Part shown: in pieces, positions 61,971-64,000 of the stretch | Layout of the letters: each line of letters begins with the position of its first letter | Numbering within the stretch: position 1 is the first letter of the stretch | Assembly: GCA_902518185.1 (NCBI GenBank) | Contig: CABYFG010000002.1 | Span: forward strand, 1 to 64,000 | DNA from: an uncultured Pelagibacteraceae bacterium | Lineage (GTDB): Bacteria > Pseudomonadota > Alphaproteobacteria > Pelagibacterales > Pelagibacteraceae | DNA length: 64,000 bases | Direction of reading: 5' to 3' | Program-made: the position numbers and the translations under genes | Notes under the pieces: generated by a model | The model's input: only the letters and a program-made list of their open reading frames with translations | Databases searched by the model: none | What the model was told of the DNA's origin: nothing

Positions 61971-64000
61971 ATGACAGAAAAAAAAACAAAACTTACAATC
62001 TCTGGAAATACCAAGAAGTCATTTGTAAATACGAATATACCAAAAGTTAAGGGAAAAAATACTTTTGAAGTTGAAAATAAAGGTGATAAAAATTTAAATA
62101 CTTACAAACCAAATAAAACTTTTGGTACTAAAACTTCATTTAATCACAAAAAAACCACTCTAAATAAAAATATTTTTTCATCAAGACCCTCGTCAACTAT
62201 TACTGATTTTGAAAGACGAAAACTTGCCGAGCAAAGGGCGACTAAAAGACTAAAAGATGATGGTGAGAGTAAAGATAAAAAAAATAAATTAGGTAATAAA
62301 AAAAGAGAAATAAAGCTTACAGTGTCAAGAGCTTTGAGTGATGAGATCGAAACAAGAGAAAGAAGTTTAGCCTCTGTAAAAAGAGCTAGACAAAAAGAAT
62401 TAAAGAATATCAACAAAGAAGAAAGTAAAGATAAATCAAAATCTGTAAAAAGAGATATAAATATACCTGAGTCTATAACCGTTAGAGAACTTGCAAATCG
62501 AATGGCAGAACAATCAAGCAATGTAATTAAGTTTTTATTTGGAATGGGTGTAACTGTAACTATTAATCAGTCACTAGCTGCTGACACAGCTGAATATATA
62601 GTTAAAGAATTTGGGCATAATCCTATTAGAGAGGAAAAAGTTGAAGAAATAATTCAAAAGATAAAAGAATCAAGGTCCGAAAATTTGAGAGACAGACCTC
62701 CAATTATAACTGTGATGGGTCACGTTGATCATGGAAAAACCTCTGTTTTAGACGTATTAAGAAGCACAAATGTAGTTTCAGGTGAATTTGGTGGAATTAC
62801 ACAACATATTGGTGCTTATCAAATAGAGAGTCGTTCTAAAAAACTTACTTTTATTGACACTCCTGGACATGCTGCTTTTACTGAAATGAGAGCGAGGGGT
62901 TCAAAATTAACTGATATTGTAGTACTCGTTGTTTCAGCTGATGATGGTGTAAAACCTCAAACTATTGAGTCTATAAAACATGCAAAAGCTGCAAATGTTC
63001 CAATAGTGGTTGCAATTAATAAATGTGATCTACCAGAGGCAGATCCACAAAAAGTTAAAAACCAATTATTAGAACATGAATTAATTTCTGAAGATTTATC
63101 TGGTGATACTTTGATGGTTGAAATATCTGCGAAAAAGAAACTTAACTTAGATAAACTTATTGAGGCGATTATACTTCAATCTGAAATTTTAGATTTGAAA
63201 ACTGATTTTGAGTCTAAGGCTACAGGAGTAGTATTAGAGTCAAAAATTGACACAGGCAGAGGTCCAGTAGCAACAATAATTATTACTTCTGGAACTTTAA
63301 AAAAAGGAAATTTTTTTGTAAGTGGATTAAAATGGGGAAAAGTAAGAGCAATCATTAATGATAAAGGTTTAAACATAGAGGAGGCTTTACCTTCAACCCC
63401 TGTTGAAATATTAGGTATTAACGGAGCAGCAAAAGCTGGAGATGATTTTATTGTTTTAAAAAATGAAAAGGAAGCAAAAACTTTAAGTGAAAATAGAACT
63501 AAAGAGAGTAAAGAAGGTAGAAACCCATTAACATTTGTTACTCAAGACTCTGCTTTTTCTAATAAATCTACACAGGAGTTAAATTTAATCATCAAGTCAG
63601 ATGTTCACGGTTCTTCCGAGGCCATTAAACATGCAATAAATCAAATAAAGCATGATGAGGTTAGACCAAAGATAATTTTAGCTGATATAGGCATGGTAAC
63701 AGAGACAGATGTGACTTTAGCTAAAGCATCAAATGCAACTCTAATAGCTTTCAATGTTAAACCAAGCAAAGAAGCAAAAAAACTTGCGGAAAACGAAAAC
63801 ATTAAAATTTCATCATATAATATAATATATGAAGCTTTAGATTTTATTAAATCAAAGATGTCTGGATTGCTCACACCAGATATAAAAGAGACAATAACTG
63901 GAACAGCTCAAATTTTAGAAATTTTTAAGGTCTCGGGCGCAGGCAAAGTTGCTGGATCTAAGGTTATTGACGGAGAAATAACTAGTATATCAGAGGTCAG
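61971..64000 (+). CDS. infB: translation initiation factor IF-2, 5' part (gene cut by window edge)
   Basis: GTPase that brings initiator tRNA to the 30S subunit. The open frame begins ATG at 61971 ([18 protein letters not shown]) ten bases after nusA and continues past the end of the window; 676 codons are visible. A charged N-terminal region (about 1-165) is followed by the IF2_N domain (about 166-215, [21 protein letters not shown] seen as [11 protein letters not shown]), then the G domain with G1 GHVDHGKTS near 250, G3 [15 protein letters not shown] near 294, G4 NKCD near 350, and domains II/III. The intervening ylxR gene common in other bacteria is absent. An upstream out-of-frame ATG at 61964 opens only a short frame. 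Confidence 0.98.
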   Translation, partial: MTEKKTKLTISGNTKKSFVNTNIPKVKGKNTFEVENKGDKNLNTYKPNKTFGTKTSFNHKKTTLNKNIFSSRPSSTITDFERRKLAEQRATKRLKDDGESKDKKNKLGNKKREIKLTVSRALSDEIETRERSLASVKRARQKELKNINKEESKDKSKSVKRDINIPESITVRELANRMAEQSSNVIKFLFGMGVTVTINQSLAADTAEYIVKEFGHNPIREEKVEEIIQKIKESRSENLRDRPPIITVMGHVDHGKTSVLDVLRSTNVVSGEFGGITQHIGAYQIESRSKKLTFIDTPGHAAFTEMRARGSKLTDIVVLVVSADDGVKPQTIESIKHAKAANVPIVVAINKCDLPEADPQKVKNQLLEHELISEDLSGDTLMVEISAKKKLNLDKLIEAIILQSEILDLKTDFESKATGVVLESKIDTGRGPVATIIITSGTLKKGNFFVSGLKWGKVRAIINDKGLNIEEALPSTPVEILGINGAAKAGDDFIVLKNEKEAKTLSENRTKESKEGRNPLTFVTQDSAFSNKSTQELNLIIKSDVHGSSEAIKHAINQIKHDEVRPKIILADIGMVTETDVTLAKASNATLIAFNVKPSKEAKKLAENENIKISSYNIIYEALDFIKSKMSGLLTPDIKETITGTAQILEIFKVSGAGKVAGSKVIDGEITSISEV

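Noticed and set aside
61964-62047. A short frame starting at the ATG seven bases before infB
   Set aside because: Product shows no similarity and ends within 30 codons; a leader peptide cannot be excluded but nothing supports it.
62144-62521. A 125-codon minus-strand frame inside infB
   Set aside because: Antisense of the lysine/glutamate-rich IF-2 N-terminus, giving a Ser/Phe/Leu-rich translation; infB on the plus strand is certain.
1-64000. CRISPR arrays, tRNA or rRNA genes, transposons, prophage genes
   Set aside because: No regularly spaced repeats, no cloverleaf-like intergenic sequence, and no transposase, integrase or phage structural genes were seen.

Overview
The window looks like a piece of a Pelagibacterales (SAR11, Candidatus Pelagibacter-type) alphaproteobacterial chromosome. 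The DNA is very AT-rich, genes are packed with 1-20 base overlaps, lysine/asparagine/isoleucine-rich proteins dominate, and the gene order is that of the alphaproteobacterial origin region in a streamlined form. No rRNA, tRNA, CRISPR array, insertion sequence or prophage was seen, and no stretch over 300 bases lacks a gene.

Layout. 1-2801: start of a UbiH-type monooxygenase (minus), ftsK and lolA (plus). 2805-6976: a minus-strand histidine operon hisB-hisH-hisA-hisF-hisE, followed by a small membrane protein, a HIT protein and a GNAT acetyltransferase. 7066-14268: hslVU (plus), smr and a Tim44-domain gene (minus), fxsA-secB (plus), then dnaQ-coaE-aroE-maf-ppsR (minus). 14269-14550 is an AT-rich gap between ppsR and hemE; this is the place where alphaproteobacterial replication origins are expected, and the genes point away from it on both sides. 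14551-25632: hemE-hemH-hemJ-rho, an inserted GT41 (OGT/SPINDLY-like) glycosyltransferase, mnmE-mnmG-rsmG-parA-parB, with a parS centromere site inside rsmG. 25616-30278 (minus): holA, lptE, leuS and a DUF3576 lipoprotein. 30458-31477: an abundant-type porin with a strong Shine-Dalgarno and terminator. 31563-36900: an accessory stretch with two TPR-sulfotransferase genes facing each other, a ThiE/TenI-like gene, the PLP-binding protein YggS, an L,D-transpeptidase, a degenerate response regulator and a 31-residue ArfA-like ribosome rescue factor. 36890-43880: PfkB-family kinase, nth, dapB, a 55-residue membrane protein, dnaJ, dnaK, grpE (minus; heat-shock-like promoters before dnaK and grpE) and rdgB. 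43864-53027: LpoA-like protein, rsmI, DolP-like BON lipoprotein, maeB, murJ, trpS, nfu-type NifU protein and a Bax-like glucosaminidase. 53028-64000: polysaccharide deacetylase, then a plus-strand run tsaB-fur-miaB-phoH-ybeY-lnt-metK-nusA-infB, the last gene cut by the window edge.

How the genes work together: most are core housekeeping systems (chromosome replication and segregation, histidine, heme, tRNA modification, protein folding, envelope lipoprotein and porin biogenesis, translation and termination control). The most interesting non-routine features are the candidate oriC plus parS pair, the ArfA-like mini gene, a terminator hairpin placed just before the nusA ribosome-binding site, a GT41 enzyme inside the rho-mnmE interval, a TPR-sulfotransferase pair in which one copy has lost its PAPS-binding residues, several divergent gene pairs whose start codons touch or overlap, and a likely leaderless mnmE transcript.

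Limits: everything is read by eye from sequence and translation; no alignments or structure predictions could be run. Promoter and operator calls in DNA this AT-rich are weak unless stated otherwise.
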